From the NCBI GenBank assembly GCA_917880885.1, contig OU862928.1:40536962-40600961 (forward strand): a stretch of DNA of 64,000 nucleotides, read 5' to 3'. This document shows positions 1 through 11,775 of the stretch, in pieces (the stretch's first letter is position 1; each line of letters opens with the position of its first letter). A program made the translations under genes and the position numbers. The stretch is from Limnephilus marmoratus (Eukaryota; Arthropoda; Insecta; Trichoptera; Limnephilidae). Below the pieces are notes generated by a model, which saw nothing but the letters and a program-made list of their open reading frames with translations, was not told where the DNA came from and did not search any database.

Positions 1-1372
1 GCGAACTATCTTATCTCTCTTCACCGTTTCGTCTCACTAAAGAAAAAATGACAAACATGCAACCCGTGTAACGGTGCCCAGCGACTGCTCATTTTTAACG
101 AATATAATCACCAGGGCAGGAATCAGGAATCTCTTAGAGTGGGAACAAAATAAATAATGTTCAATTTGCAAGATTTTTATTATTTGTACTTTTGTAGTGT
201 AAGGTAGGTTGCATATAAATAATTAAGTAGACAACATCGTTGAAGCGATTTTGAATAAATGCCTGCAATTAAAAATATATTATAAGTATGTAGAAAGGTA
301 AATTTATTGCAATACTTTGATAAACCGCATTTGCCGTTAAATTTCACACATTTGCTCTACAAAACAAAGATGACATTATAAATAAGAACTAAAAATTTCT
401 CAAAAGAGGTACATGAAAATTTAAAATGAAGGTAAATAGGTAGTTATTATTTACATAGTTATTTCTTTCAGAAATATGTTATTGCCGGCATCACTCTAAT
501 CACGAGTTACTTGATTTCTAGAAAATAATTATAACGGACAAAAGTTAACTACCAATGGGAAACAAACTGGCATGTCAACTATAAAATATTTTTACAAACA
601 TAATATTTATGTGTGTTATTTCCCAAGTATTAGAAGTAAATAAATCGTTCATATTTTGGCGAAAAGATTAATTGTTATGAACAATATGCTGGCCAGAGGT
701 AATAACCAAATTACTGGAAATCGGGTGGTTAAAATACCTTAGCAAATTGGATGGGAAATTCCGACAATAAACACATTACATGTCAATATTTACTGCCTTG
801 GAAATAACATAAATTAGTTTTCAAATAAATCATAGCCTAGCAACTAAGGTCGGAAATTCCAATAATAAGTCATATTCAATTACCTGCCCATCAACCATTA
901 CAAAATCATTAGATATGTATATGCACTGCTGGTTTGTTTAACACTTGTTCTTTGCAACATGCAGCACATAACCAAATTGGAATAAAAAATGTTTCACTAA
1001 TTGGTGTATTCGGCATTTGGTAGAATATCTCATAAATAAAATGGACCTCAACCTTCAACGCTTCATAATATTTATAAGGTACATAATTATTTGGTAAATG
1101 ATAGTAAAGAGAATAAACCATTATTGGCATATAAGAATAGGTACAATTCACAACCCCTGGTATTGAATCCATCATAAATTTAGAACATATTCAAATATTA
1201 ATTTAATCTGTATTTATATTATGAATTCTTACAAAATGTCAATACAATCAAAATACTTGTATTTTAACATATAAATACTTATATATGAAAAGTAGAACTA
1301 TTATTAACATACATATTATAATATTTTGAATGTTTTCAAAGTAGTTAATAATTTCACAAATTTCAACAAATC
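1..1372. other. AT-rich intergenic DNA, nothing recognised
   Basis: I see no coding exon, RNA gene or element end in this stretch. The short open frames have no family resemblance and no splice context. Confidence 0.6.
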
Positions 1373-1373
1373 A

Positions 1374-1537
1374 TTTTTTTTTTTTTTTACATTAACACCA
1401 CACAGGAGGCCCTGAGGAAAATAATTTCCCTCAGGGCCTATGTCATCTTTGTAGATGCTGTGTGGAGGGTCTCTTTGAGGAAAGGAAGGAGTGAACATGG
1501 GTCTTGAAGAGACCCATGTTGTAGGAGGGAGGAAATA
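1374..1537 (-). mobile_element. 3' end of a LINE (Jockey/CR1-like), truncated
   Basis: Read on the minus strand, this encodes the last residues of a non-LTR reverse transcriptase (a stretch like MFTPSFPQRDPPHS). It then has a 3' UTR with the stem-loop ggccctgaggg / ccctcagggcc and ends in poly-A, seen here as the T run at 1374-1388. The same tail ends the LINE at 20186-20516 and all complete SINE1 copies. It is a short, 5'-truncated, dead copy. Confidence 0.7.
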
Positions 1538-1787
1538 GACAATCAGTAAGCCTCCCCAATATCATTTATTTACTAATATAAATTTCTACAAATCATGTAA
1601 ATACACATAAATGTTCCTAAACATCATTATAAGGAACAATGCGTAACAAACTGTTAAGGGGGACCTCAATAAAATATAATGTATGTTTTTCCCAAATATA
1701 ATAAGTGCCTAAACAAACCTAAATTTTAACAAAGCATTGTAAATAGGCAATAATAGTAGAAATTAACAAATTAAGTAAGTATAAATG

Positions 1788-2010
1788 ACGGCCTCTGTGG
1801 TCGAGGAATATAACTATATATACGTGGACTATAAATTTAGAGGTTGCAGGTTCAAATCCCGGCGAACCAATTCGTGGTGAACCACAAATTAATTCATTAA
1901 AAATATTACATAGTGTCTTTGCAGCACGTTATATTGAGAGAAATGTTAGTATCGCCCTGGTGAAAGACCACCATAAGAACTTAAAAATTGCTTGAAATGG
2001 CTTTAGACAG
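1788..2010 (+). repeat. SINE2 (tRNA-derived), diverged partial copy
   Basis: The head has a B-box-like ggttcaaatcccggc and a decayed A-box. The body motif gtatcgccctggtgaaagaccacca follows, shared with the copies at 42238 and 44398. Similarity fades after about 2010. Confidence 0.65.
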
Positions 2011-2518
2011 ATTTGGTGACAGTCTGGTGGTAGATGCAAAAATATACACAATAACACAATGTTGATTAACGCTACAAAATACATTATAATAAATTATACA
2101 GAAGTAAAAAAATGTAGTAAAGCATGAAAGTGAAAAAAAAGCATAGAACACGAGGGAGTACACATTCATATCCGGTTGAGTGGGCATAGCGCTTCCTCGG
2201 CTGGCTAAGTCCTCCATCACAACACAAGCAATATTTTCGGCTTACTGTGGTGGTAGTAGGAGATTTTCAAACATTGTTGGGTTATTCGTAACCCGGAAAT
2301 GTTATTCTTTCTTTACAAAAAAAAAATATCAATCTCCTTCATGACAGACCAAAAACGGAGAAAAGAATAAACATTGAAGAAAAAAATAGCTAAGTCACCA
2401 AGTGGACAACATTCAGAGATTTTAATGTATAAGTTAGAAAAAATATAACATAGTTAAGAAAGCAAAACAATTGTTTTAACTAAATTAGATGAATTATAAA
2501 AGTATTAGGGGGAAATCT

Positions 2519-4285
2519 CTAAAATTTAAACCTATCTTTATCCATGTTTATGTTCAGAAACATCAGCTGCTGCACCTTGCTACTGGTAAGCCGTGTGCGC
2601 CGGTCATTGAGTATGAGTCCAGCTTTGGAAAATGCTCTTTCGCAAGGCACAGAAGTTGCTACTACATTACAATGGGTACGATATAAATAAGCCAAATTTG
2701 GATATATTGGCTGTTGTTTCTGCCACCACTCCAATGGATCATTGAATGCCCCGTTCAAAGATTTTCTCGGAAGTAAATCATCTTGTAAGAACATATCCAC
2801 TTCCTTGACGGCCTTTGAAAGTGGTGTTCCTGGTGTAGTTGAGTGGGTACCCATGATGCCATCGAGGATACTCCATGGTGAATATTTATCATTGTTGATC
2901 GGTTCTCTAGGGCACGCGGGGGGGTTAGTCACATTCCTACCTTGGTTTGCGATCATGGTCTTAACCATATCAATCAGCTTACTTTTTGTGTGGGAAGCAG
3001 CTCCTGGATCAGCGAATGCCTGTGTCTTGTACCGCGGATCTAGTATAAGACACAGAGAAAATGTGCCGCTCAGTTCTAACCCTCTGAAGCGTTCTTCCAA
3101 CCCGGAACTCAGCATTATGGCAACTTCATTAACAGCTGCACATAATTCATTATCGCCTGTATATAAGCGTAAACCTTCTGTCAAGCATCTGGTAAAAATA
3201 ATGACGGATCCGGCGGTCACATAATTTTCGCCACTAACTGATCTTGTAACTTCTTCGAAAGGTTTCAGCACCGCTGACAATTGCTTTAGTGCGAGCCACT
3301 CTTCGTTAGAAATCACCGGCAAGTCTTTTTCACTAACCGCCATCGTAGACCGAACAGCCTCCTCCAAATGCACAAATCGTTCAATCATGTAAAATGTTGA
3401 GTTCCAACGTGTAGGGCACTCTTGCTTCAATCTCAGTGGATTCATCCCTTGGTCTATTTGATATTTAATCAATTTTTCCGATGCAACAGTGCTTTTGCGA
3501 AAAAATCTGACTATGATCTTAACTTTGTCGATGCTCGACTCCATTGCCGAAGTCGATAAAGCTGATTGCACGATTAAATTTAATGTATGTGCGTAGCAAC
3601 CGTAATGCTTCCACTTAAGAATATCTTTGATAGCTTTTCTTACGGAGCTTGCGTTGTCCGTCACGGCAAAATTTATTTTTTCGAAAATGCCCCACTCCAC
3701 GCAAATCCTTTTCACCTCAGCTGCTATATTTTCAGCGGTGTGGTTGCCGAAAAATTGGCAGCAATCTAACAACACCATCTTCATCTTGAATTCTTTGGTA
3801 ATGTAATGTGCGGTGACTGCTGTATAGCTATCTGTTGTACTCGAAGTCCACATATCTGTTGTGATACAAATGGTTTGAGCTTCCATTTCTACCTCATTTT
3901 GCATTCTCAACCGAGTGCTGTGGTATAGTTCCGGAAGCATGCTATTTGAAATAGTTCTTCTCGAAGGTAAAGTATAGCCTGGTATCCACCGGGCGAATTT
4001 TTTGAATGCCCTTTCTTCCACCAAGGAAAAAGGCTGAAAGCCATCTATGAACAAATCCATCACATCCATATCGATTCTTCTTTTTTGATCGGCGTTTACC
4101 TTTTTAGGTATGTATGTATCCATTTGCCTTTGCCGTTTTTGCGCTTGTGGTCCTGATGAAGTAGATGGAGCATTATAAAGTGTAACACTTTGTTCAGGCA
4201 CTAAAATAACAGCGTTCGGCAGTGGCACTGTAGCACTTTGGATTACAGGTGGTGAAATCCCAACATTAGGTATGCAGGACAGCAT
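2519..4285 (-). CDS. hAT superfamily transposase, ZBED-like
   Basis: A 588-residue open frame of a hAT (hobo/Ac/Tam3) cut-and-paste transposase, of the type annotated in animals as ZBED1/ZBED4-like. Visible landmarks, in order, are the TYIPKK-type N-terminal segment, a catalytic-Asp region (ITTDMWTSS), the CYAHTLNLIVQSAL segment of the insertion domain, CPTRWNSTFYM, and the C-terminal hATC dimerisation region (SVPCERAFSKAG ... QQLMFLNIN). The N-terminal BED zinc finger is not found in this frame or just upstream, so the gene is either N-terminally truncated or has lost a 5' exon. The frame has no internal stops, so the insertion is fairly recent. DNA just upstream of the gene (4370-4517) resembles the ends of the element at 19007-19916. 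Confidence 0.85.
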   Translation of the reverse strand: MLSCIPNVGISPPVIQSATVPLPNAVILVPEQSVTLYNAPSTSSGPQAQKRQRQMDTYIPKKVNADQKRRIDMDVMDLFIDGFQPFSLVEERAFKKFARWIPGYTLPSRRTISNSMLPELYHSTRLRMQNEVEMEAQTICITTDMWTSSTTDSYTAVTAHYITKEFKMKMVLLDCCQFFGNHTAENIAAEVKRICVEWGIFEKINFAVTDNASSVRKAIKDILKWKHYGCYAHTLNLIVQSALSTSAMESSIDKVKIIVRFFRKSTVASEKLIKYQIDQGMNPLRLKQECPTRWNSTFYMIERFVHLEEAVRSTMAVSEKDLPVISNEEWLALKQLSAVLKPFEEVTRSVSGENYVTAGSVIIFTRCLTEGLRLYTGDNELCAAVNEVAIMLSSGLEERFRGLELSGTFSLCLILDPRYKTQAFADPGAASHTKSKLIDMVKTMIANQGRNVTNPPACPREPINNDKYSPWSILDGIMGTHSTTPGTPLSKAVKEVDMFLQDDLLPRKSLNGAFNDPLEWWQKQQPIYPNLAYLYRTHCNVVATSVPCERAFSKAGLILNDRRTRLTSSKVQQLMFLNINMDKDRFKF

Positions 4286-4369
4286 AAATGAACTAATACC
4301 CAGGACAGTGACAGAAATGGCCGTGGATTTTCGCTGTGTCGTTTCGCGAAGTGAATTTTGGTTTTATGC

Positions 4370-4517
4370 AATTGAAAATTAAAATGTGTTATTTTCCGCC
4401 GCCCCAAAGCCAAAAAGTTTCCTTTTATAGTAATTAAGGCGAATCTAAAGTTTTTTTCTAAAAATTATTCGTAATAAGCGTGGCCAGTCCGAACCGATAT
4501 TTACCGGAACTAGTTAT
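4370..4517. mobile_element. Probable right terminal region of the ZBED-like hAT
   Basis: About 130 bases (ccttttatagtaattaagg onward to ccgatatttacc) align with the terminal region of the element at 19007-19916 (ttttaatgtaattaagg to aaaaatttacc). By that homology the hAT end is near 4517. I could not find a matching left end or duplication, so the limit is tentative. Confidence 0.4.
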
Positions 4518-5215
4518 TTGGAACATAATATATGGTTATATAGGTATGCCGTCTATTATTGACATTGTGTGCACTTGAAAGACAAAGATTGTTGCAATCA
4601 GTCAAGTCAAGATTAAGATGTACTTACTGATAGCTAAGTTGTTATGTGTGACAGCGGCCGTCATAAATAAACCAATTCCCGCGGCCGTAAACAAAATATC
4701 AACAATCAACTGACAACTGACAACTACAACTGGAAACCAGTGTTGCCATGCGCTAAAAATAAAAACCCAAGTTTCCGGAATAAAACGAACATTTTTCAAA
4801 GCATAAAAAAACATGTAAAGAAACCAGTGGCGGATACAGAAAAAATTTAAGGGGGGTGGGGGGGGGGGGGGGCGCTAAAGATACACCTAAGAAAACTGAA
4901 AAGTAGACAACAGTGTGGAGAATACGAAGCACCGAGGAGAAAAGAGGAGACCGACTATAGGTACTACCTCATTCTCTCGTAAACATATAGATGTAAGTGT
5001 TCGTCAAATCACAACGGTGCTAAAGAAGTTTTCACTTTAATAAATAAATAAAACATTGGCGGACCGCACATTTAAAACTTGGCTGGTCACAGGGAGCAGT
5101 AGAGCTGCAATCCACGATCAAGGGAATCAAATACTTGAGTCGGGCCATGTTAAGGGTACCTTTACATGAAACGACGTGTGAATGTGAATGAAGCAAAAGT
5201 TTCAATATAGGAGAT

Positions 5216-5575
5216 GAGTGTGGGTACCGCCGCCACGGGAATTATTTTTTGTATAAACAACACCTCTGCTATAAGTCATCCCAAGTGGATCGCTAAGTTT
5301 GGTGACTTAGCAGGGATGTCTGAGTTCATGGGATGTGGTTTTTCAAGGTAGCAGCGGATGTGTTTGCCCACGTACTGCGTGGCGAGCTGGAAAGGACTGG
5401 TTGAGGTAGACTATTTAACCTCTCCAGCAGGAATCTCTCGACCCATTGCCTCGCATCGCAGTGGGAGGGAAAGGTTCATCCGTCCATCTCTCCTGGACAC
5501 TTATCTTATACTAACCCAGAGAGTCCTAACCACCTATCATACCCTTTTCCTTCCATTATTTCGTTTCTAAGTATG
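5216..5575 (+). repeat. SINE1 copy, diverged, lacking 3' tail
   Basis: It follows the SINE1 order: gggtaccgccgcc, then caacacctctgc, gtttggtgacttagcaggg, gactggttgagg, and ctctcgacccattgcc. It lacks the terminal hairpin and poly-A. It lies inside the 4825-11046 unit. Confidence 0.7.
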
Positions 5576-5990
5576 TTCACGAGAGATGGGAAGGTTGATA
5601 AAGATATTGAAAGAAGGGTAAATGCACGTAACTCCGCATTTATAGAGGACTGAACGCCGTTGGCGTTAACAAAAAACTGTCGAAAGAAGCGAAGCTAGCA
5701 GTCTACAATGGAGTGCTGGTACTGTCCCTGATGTAGGCGTTGAAGTGGCATTGGCAGTGAGCATGAAACTGGCAGTAACTTTAACTTTGTGTGCCGTATC
5801 AGGTCCCCCCAACGTTGGCGATCACTCTTGAAAATGTCTCTCTGTCTATATGCTATAGAATTGAAATCCCTGCGGCGTATCTATGTATGTGTGGTAAAGC
5901 CATGTACGATAGTGTGAGAAAAATATGAAAAGAATGCAAGGCTGATGCAAGCGTAATAAGTAAGATTAAGAAAGGGACGCTTATTACAGC
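5576..5990 (+). mobile_element. RTE-like reverse transcriptase fragment, degenerate
   Basis: The DNA gtatgttcacgagagatggg, followed by aagggtaaatgcacgtaac, is also found at 42730-42795. It corresponds to the C-terminal part of RTE-like reverse transcriptases (YLRSMFTRDGKADRDIERRVNARN type). Stops and gaps make it non-coding. Confidence 0.5.
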
Positions 5991-6570
5991 CGTTGTGTCC
6001 AACCTATGCTCAGCCGAGATCTCCGCTCAGCCCTACTCAAATGCCCAAATACGCTGTGTCGAAACACAATGATCGTCCCACCACACTCAAATGTAAGGAA
6101 GGTAGCCGGGTGGATTAAAGTTGCTAAGGAAGACCTACTTATAAAAACTGACAACAGAGCGAACAAAAATCCGCGAAAACAATCGAGCTGTCAATGTCAA
6201 TTAATTATCGTAATTATCTGTCATCAGTTCACTCTTTTGTCGGCTTTTTTATTTGGTTTTTCAATTTGAAATATGAATCCTATATTGAATATAGTGATTA
6301 TGGTTGAATGGGCAGATATGCTTAACGATAATATTGGATTATATAGGCGGCGGCAAGATGCCGATATAAATTTTATGGAAGTATTAAATGACGGCGATTT
6401 TTATAACCGCTTTAGGCATTGATATATATACATAGATGACTAATGACCGCGCCAAAGCGTTGCCACCGTACATATGTCCAAAAGCAGATGCTCAGCTAAT
6501 GTCAGTTTAGTGCTCACTGAGACGCCGACCAAGTTTAACCGGACGGTACGCGATCAAAACTGTCTTTAAA

Positions 6571-6655
6571 ATGGTTAAATGCGTCGTGAAGAAGTGCAAT
6601 TCAAGGTCAGAAAAACATAATAAATCAAGCGGAATTACTTTCCACGCGTAACTTT
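6571..6655 (+). pseudogene. THAP-like zinc finger remnant
   Basis: A short frame, MVKCVVKKCNSRSEKHNK then GITFHA and a stop, has the spacing of the start of a THAP finger (C-x(3/4)-C, then TFH). THAP fingers sit at the N-terminus of P-element transposases. A related frame occurs in the P-like MITE at 16744. It is a remnant only; no transposase core follows. Confidence 0.4.
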
Positions 6656-8013
6656 ATTGTTTACATATTCATATTTACTTAAAAAGCACACAAATTGAAA
6701 TAAAATGTAAAATTCCATAATATAGGTTCAGTGTTGCCACTAAAAAGTCATTTTGGTTTTCCCATATTAATGGGAGAATACATAATTTATGTAATAAGTG
6801 ACAATGGAGGTAACCTTTGATTTTAAATATTTCGTGTATTTCACATTTTTAGAAAACTGAAATTTGCGTGCACTAGTCCCTTGATGAATATATTTAACTT
6901 TGGTTAAGTAAATTTTAATATTGTATTATAATATTTATTTTATGTTACATAATTTTATAATTATATTAATTGCTGATGTAAACTGTCATGGCTTATTCAG
7001 AGTCAAATAATTTCGCACCGCGCGAAGAAATATACTCGAGCCTACTTAAAAAAAAATTCTTGTCATTTAAAATTTAATTTAATGGTTGTTTTGTTTATTT
7101 ACACCAGTGATTCCCAAGTGGGGCGATGTCGCACCACTGACTGGGACGTTGATGAGCTTCCCCTTGCAGATGTAATAAAACTTTCACATTCAAAAAAATT
7201 TCGCCTGCGGCGCTTTTTCAATACGTATTGTCTCGCATTTCATAATGAAGGGGGGAGGGGCGTTAAAAAGAATACTATACTTGGATAGTGCGCAGTGAGC
7301 CAGATAAGGCTAGGAACCTCTGATATACACTGTACATTAGTATATAAACGTTTGAATAGATATGGATACAGCATGCATTTTATGTTTTGTAAACCCCCCC
7401 CCCCCCCGAATGTTTTTTCTGTGTGCGCCACTGTTCTCCGCATACGTTTTAGATACTGTTAGTTTTGTAATGTCTATTGGTAAAATAAAACAAAAAATGT
7501 CTTAATTATTTCATTAGTTATGCTTAGTTTTAGTCATATAATAAAAAAACACATATTTAAAATAATTTAAATTAGTTTATCTTATTACAAACTAACGTTA
7601 AAAAACCCCTTTATTTTATTGCTTATTTTGGGTAAAATTTCATTAGGTATGCAACACTACCGCGCCATCACAGGTTTGGGTTTCTGTCTTTATCTAATCC
7701 TGGCGGCGGTGTTATTCGTTATTCTCGTGACTTGTGTAAGTGAGACAAATGTATTTTTGTTAAAAAGTTTCGTGTTCTCAGAGCTACGTCGGCGCGGTTT
7801 TAGAATGGTTATGCTACGCCCAAATGCTTGCGACAAGCAGCTTGCCGCAAGCTCAGGCAAGCTCTGACAAACGAATGGCTGGCTTCCACACACTTGCGAG
7901 CGCGCCAGTGTGTTCGGAGCATCCAAGCGCGGCGGACGTCTACCTTAGAGTATATATTGTTACTCTAAGGCTATACTATGTTTGCGTTAATCTATTTTTA
8001 TTTTGGTTCCATG

Positions 8014-8165
8014 CCAACTCAGAATGAAACCAACTGAGAAACACCTCAGAAAGATCTTTAAAAGCTATGAAAAAATAATTTTAAAATTGCCGGTAACCCT
8101 AACCTAACTTAATCATTTTTTTTATCGTGACCTTTCTGAGTTGGCCGGTCACCTTTATTTTAACG
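8014..8165. repeat. Short palindromic MITE-like repeat, copy A
   Basis: It contains aactcagaatgaaaccaact, ctcagaaagatc, aaaagctatg, taaccctaacctaactta and then acctttctgagttgg. The same units occur in reverse order at 44945-45085. The ends are complementary, as in small foldback MITEs. Confidence 0.5.
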
Positions 8166-9621
8166 CGAAATAAAAGACAAGGGGATAATATATTTTTAAT
8201 ACCATTGAACCATTGAAGAAGATAATACTAATAAAAATATGAAAAAGAACAAGACACAGAAAAATACAATGTCTAGTTCACACGCGGTAAAAGTGAAACC
8301 TTCAGAAAACTAAGGTAGAAAAGAGTGGGGAAGCTACGAAGCACCGCACAAAGAGGAGACATTATCTTGCAGGCTAAATCCTATAGGTTTTTGTCTCTTT
8401 TTAGTGCCACTTTTTCGTTTCATCGAGTTTCAAATCACAACGGTGCCAAAGAAGTTCGAACTCGAAGATCACTTGTCTTTATATAATATTGCCTTGTATT
8501 ATAAAAAAAAGTTATTCTAACAAAAATCATGTTTTTTTTGTAATAATACTGTATAAATCATCAATAAAATATTATTTATTTATTTTGACTCTTTAGGTAA
8601 ATCCAGTCGCAATAAATTACGTTAGTGCATTAAATTTATGTACTTTAAAAGAATAATAAGTCAGGCTCGCCTCATACGCCATTCATATTCATATGTCTCG
8701 TAATATTATCATAGACCGCACGGAGCAAAAAAGGCGTGCATTCGCCACCAGCTCCGAAGTTCCACTGAGCGCGACCGAGCGCTTGCCGCTTGTGGCCAAA
8801 ATATCCGACCTCGATCGGATCGGCGGCAAGCTCTCGCAAGCTCTTGCAAGCCTACGCAAGCCAAGCCACACGCGCGGCACCAGACGCTGGGGCTTGTGGA
8901 CGCTTGCAGAGGCTTGCCACGTATTTGGACGCGGCTTTACGCTTTTTTTGAAGCGCGGTAATGAAGTTTGCTTCTCTATTTATTATACCTCAATGGCTTT
9001 AGGATGACAAAAGCGTGTTTTTTTATATGTTTTGAGCCAAGTAGAAGATAATTTAACTTACGCAAGCGAAAGGTAAAGTTTTGACTTATTCGAGTGTCAT
9101 TTTTGTAATAATATGTGAAATATAATTAGCACTTGTCGAGGACAATGTCATTCCAAGCAGCTTCTTTTGATTTTACAAGCGTAGCGTAGTTTGGGCCACC
9201 TGTCGCTTTCGACAAAATGACCTGCGACGAGGTAACTAGGTCTACAAGTCTCATTTTTTCGTTTGGCGTAAAATTTCTCGAACGCTTCGCCTTGTCCATT
9301 TTGAATACAAAATTTCAACTGATTCTAATGTCAAACTTCAAACGCACGTAAACAAAAAAGTAAGTCAATTAACACCTTATTTTTAACATATTAAATACGT
9401 TTGTTTTAAAAATATAAAATGTCGGTTTATGTATTACACTATTTAAAATAAAATATCTGTATTAATAATAAATAAAATTAATTAACGTTTCGGTATTAAT
9501 TTAACATGTAAAGTTGCTAACTTGACGTCATTTTTTGGTGTACGAAAGCAAATGGGGCTACACACCGAGCGCTACGATCAAGTTGTTGGACACAGCTAAA
9601 ATGGAGCATTTTTCTAACATA

Positions 9622-10839
9622 TAAGTTTGGCAAGAAAGTCTAGAAATTAAATCAATTGGAACTAAACCTGTTCATTACTATGGCAACACCGAATTATATG
9701 ACGTTTCCTATGGCTTTCGTGTTATCGGGTGTTACGGTTGATTTATTGTCTTAAATCTGAGTAGAATATCGCTGATTTGATAATATTTTTATTCATTGTT
9801 TGCCTGAATTTAATTAAAATGAATAAATTATTACATAGTGATACAAGAGGGGTTACATTCTGCGTTTTTCAACGCTGCCTAGCCGAGTGTCACGCGAAGA
9901 AGCTTTTGTTTGATTTAGAAGATGTTTAAAAACGAACTGCAGAAATGAATGGTACGTAGTATAGTTTGTTTAATAAATTTCATTAGTATTACACGATTTA
10001 TGCCAATTTTCGGGCGATAATAATCATTACAATCTGATTTGAGGTTATGTTAAAAAAATTCGAATTTGACATTTCGATTTGACAGTTCATATGCGGCCAC
10101 AAGAAAAAGGGAATAACTCAATAAAAAAATAATAATATGCAACTTCTTTAAACTCGTAGAAAAGTTCCTTTTTTCTCGTTTTCTCTTTTTTTTCTTTCTA
10201 AGTGAATATTATCTAGTGTGTGTTTTTAAAACTACCTTCTATAATAATAATTTTAATGATGTTTTTCACACACAGGTAAATCTGAAACAACGGTAAGACG
10301 AATCGTCAAGGAAGGGGAAAAGGCAGATGGAAAATTTGAAACACCGGGAAAACGGAAAATGGGCATAATAATAATAATATGTAATAGCATAAGTGCTGAT
10401 GATTGGAAAAATTGTTGCAAACACTTGATGAAAATTGAGGCAGAATATTATGCACGAGGCAGTACTATATATGATGATATCGATGAACTGCGTTTAGATG
10501 AAGATGAAGATACGGAAGAAGAAGAATCACACGAAGACAAAGACAATAATTACATGTCGGGTGTTGAATTAATAGACTTAAATTTTTAAGTACCTACGTT
10601 TTTATATCGAAATAAACGCCCACTTAAAACTTGTTTTGTTTTATTTTGCTTCTATTAAATTACAGTTTTTTGTGCAATTTTTTTGAAAATACAAATACGC
10701 TATGAAATATGCATTTTGCCAGAAGTGTTTTTTTTAAACATACGTTCTTTGTCTTATGAGCCATCTTGGTGTTGCCATTTAAAACTAGAAAACGATCGCA
10801 GCGCCATCATTTATTTTCTACACTTTCTTGCCAAACTTG
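9622..10839 (+). mobile_element. Internally deleted Tc1/mariner (IS630-like) element
   Basis: Inverted ends AAGTTTGGCAAGAAAGT are at about 9624 and, inverted, at about 10822-10838. Each end is flanked by TA (9620-9621 and 10840-10841), the mariner duplication. The interior keeps the start and end of a transposase but not its catalytic core. It has gained an intron-like segment. It is a non-autonomous derivative inserted in the 4825-11046 unit. Confidence 0.65.
9930..10589 (+). pseudogene. IS630/Tc1-like transposase, core deleted
   Basis: A short exon-like piece ends ..AEMNG before a donor (gtacgt, about 9953). An acceptor (tttcacacacag, 10275) precedes KSETTVRRIVKEGEKADG, the helix-turn-helix linker typical of these transposases. 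The frame then runs directly into the C-terminal part (DDWKNCCKHLMKIEAEYY and an acidic D/E-rich tail) and stops at 10589. The DDE catalytic domain that should lie between them is missing, and a stop sits just before the upstream exon piece. It is not functional. Confidence 0.6.
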
Positions 10840-11775
10840 TACCTTAGCTTAGCGGCGCAAGGCGCTAGGCTCAGCTTCACTCGGATTAATCATCCGAAAA
10901 TGTTGGACACAACGGCTGTTAGATGGTTTAGACATGTAGAGCGAATGATTGAAGAAAGATTTTCTTATATTTAGGGAGAGGACATGGGGGAGGCGCGCGC
11001 CCCCTGCGCCCCCCCCCCCCCCCCCCCCCCTCTGTATCCGCCACTGAAAGAAACATGTTTTTTGTAAGCTTTTATTGAGAAAATAAACAAGAACATAACG
11101 GTAACTAAGTAAAGAATTTATATTGCTTTATTAAAACCGATCATTTCAAAATTTTACTTTGAAAACCAGAAAAAAAATAATGTTTTTCAACAACAACAAA
11201 AAATCACACAAAAAAAAAAGATTATAGGTTATGACTTTACTGTCAACAAGTTTAATTTGCTGAACTCCATTTTAAATTATATTTGTTATTATAAATACAT
11301 TTTTTTACATTTTACAGCAGTTACGAACGCTCCTAATTAAAGTTACGTGATTATTGAATACTAAAATACTAAAAATCGAAACGTGGAAGAATACAAAAGA
11401 ATCCACACGGAAATTCGGAGTAAAATTAGGCAAGCAAAAGCTGATTGGCATATTCAACAGTGTGCTATAATTGAAACCCACAATGATAAACATGATATTT
11501 TCCAAGTACACAAGAAAATCAAAGAATTGACTGGAATAAATCATAAAAAAAGGGCAACTGGAAGACCGAGATGGAAAACTTCTAACCGATATTAACGAAA
11601 AACTAAAAAGATGGAAAGACTACATCTCAGAACTCTTCAATGATAATAGAAGCGCAGAATATGATATGGGAAATATTACAACAGGCCCACCAATCACAAC
11701 AAATGAGATAGAACATGCAATTCGTCTCTCTAAAACTGGGAAAGCAGAGGGCCCAGATGGAATACAGGCTGAAAT

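Larger units (their letters stand above)
4825..11046. mobile_element. 6.2-kb unit with hAT termini and perfect 8-bp TSD
   Basis: The left end is CAGTGGCGGATACAG at 4825. The right end is the exact inverse at 11032-11046. Each is flanked by the identical octamer AAAGAAAC (4817-4824 and 11047-11054), the duplication size of hAT elements. Long G/C homopolymers lie just inside both ends (around 4850-4872 and 10999-11029). No hAT transposase is visible inside; the interior is filled with other repeats, including a SINE1 copy, an RTE scrap, a THAP-like scrap and a Tc1/IS630 element. It is most likely a non-autonomous hAT that later absorbed insertions. Confidence 0.75.

Noticed and set aside
7107..7433. 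hAT MITE beginning cagtgattcccaagtgg
   Set aside because: A plausible right end (gcgccactg) exists, but the ends match poorly and no duplication is seen.
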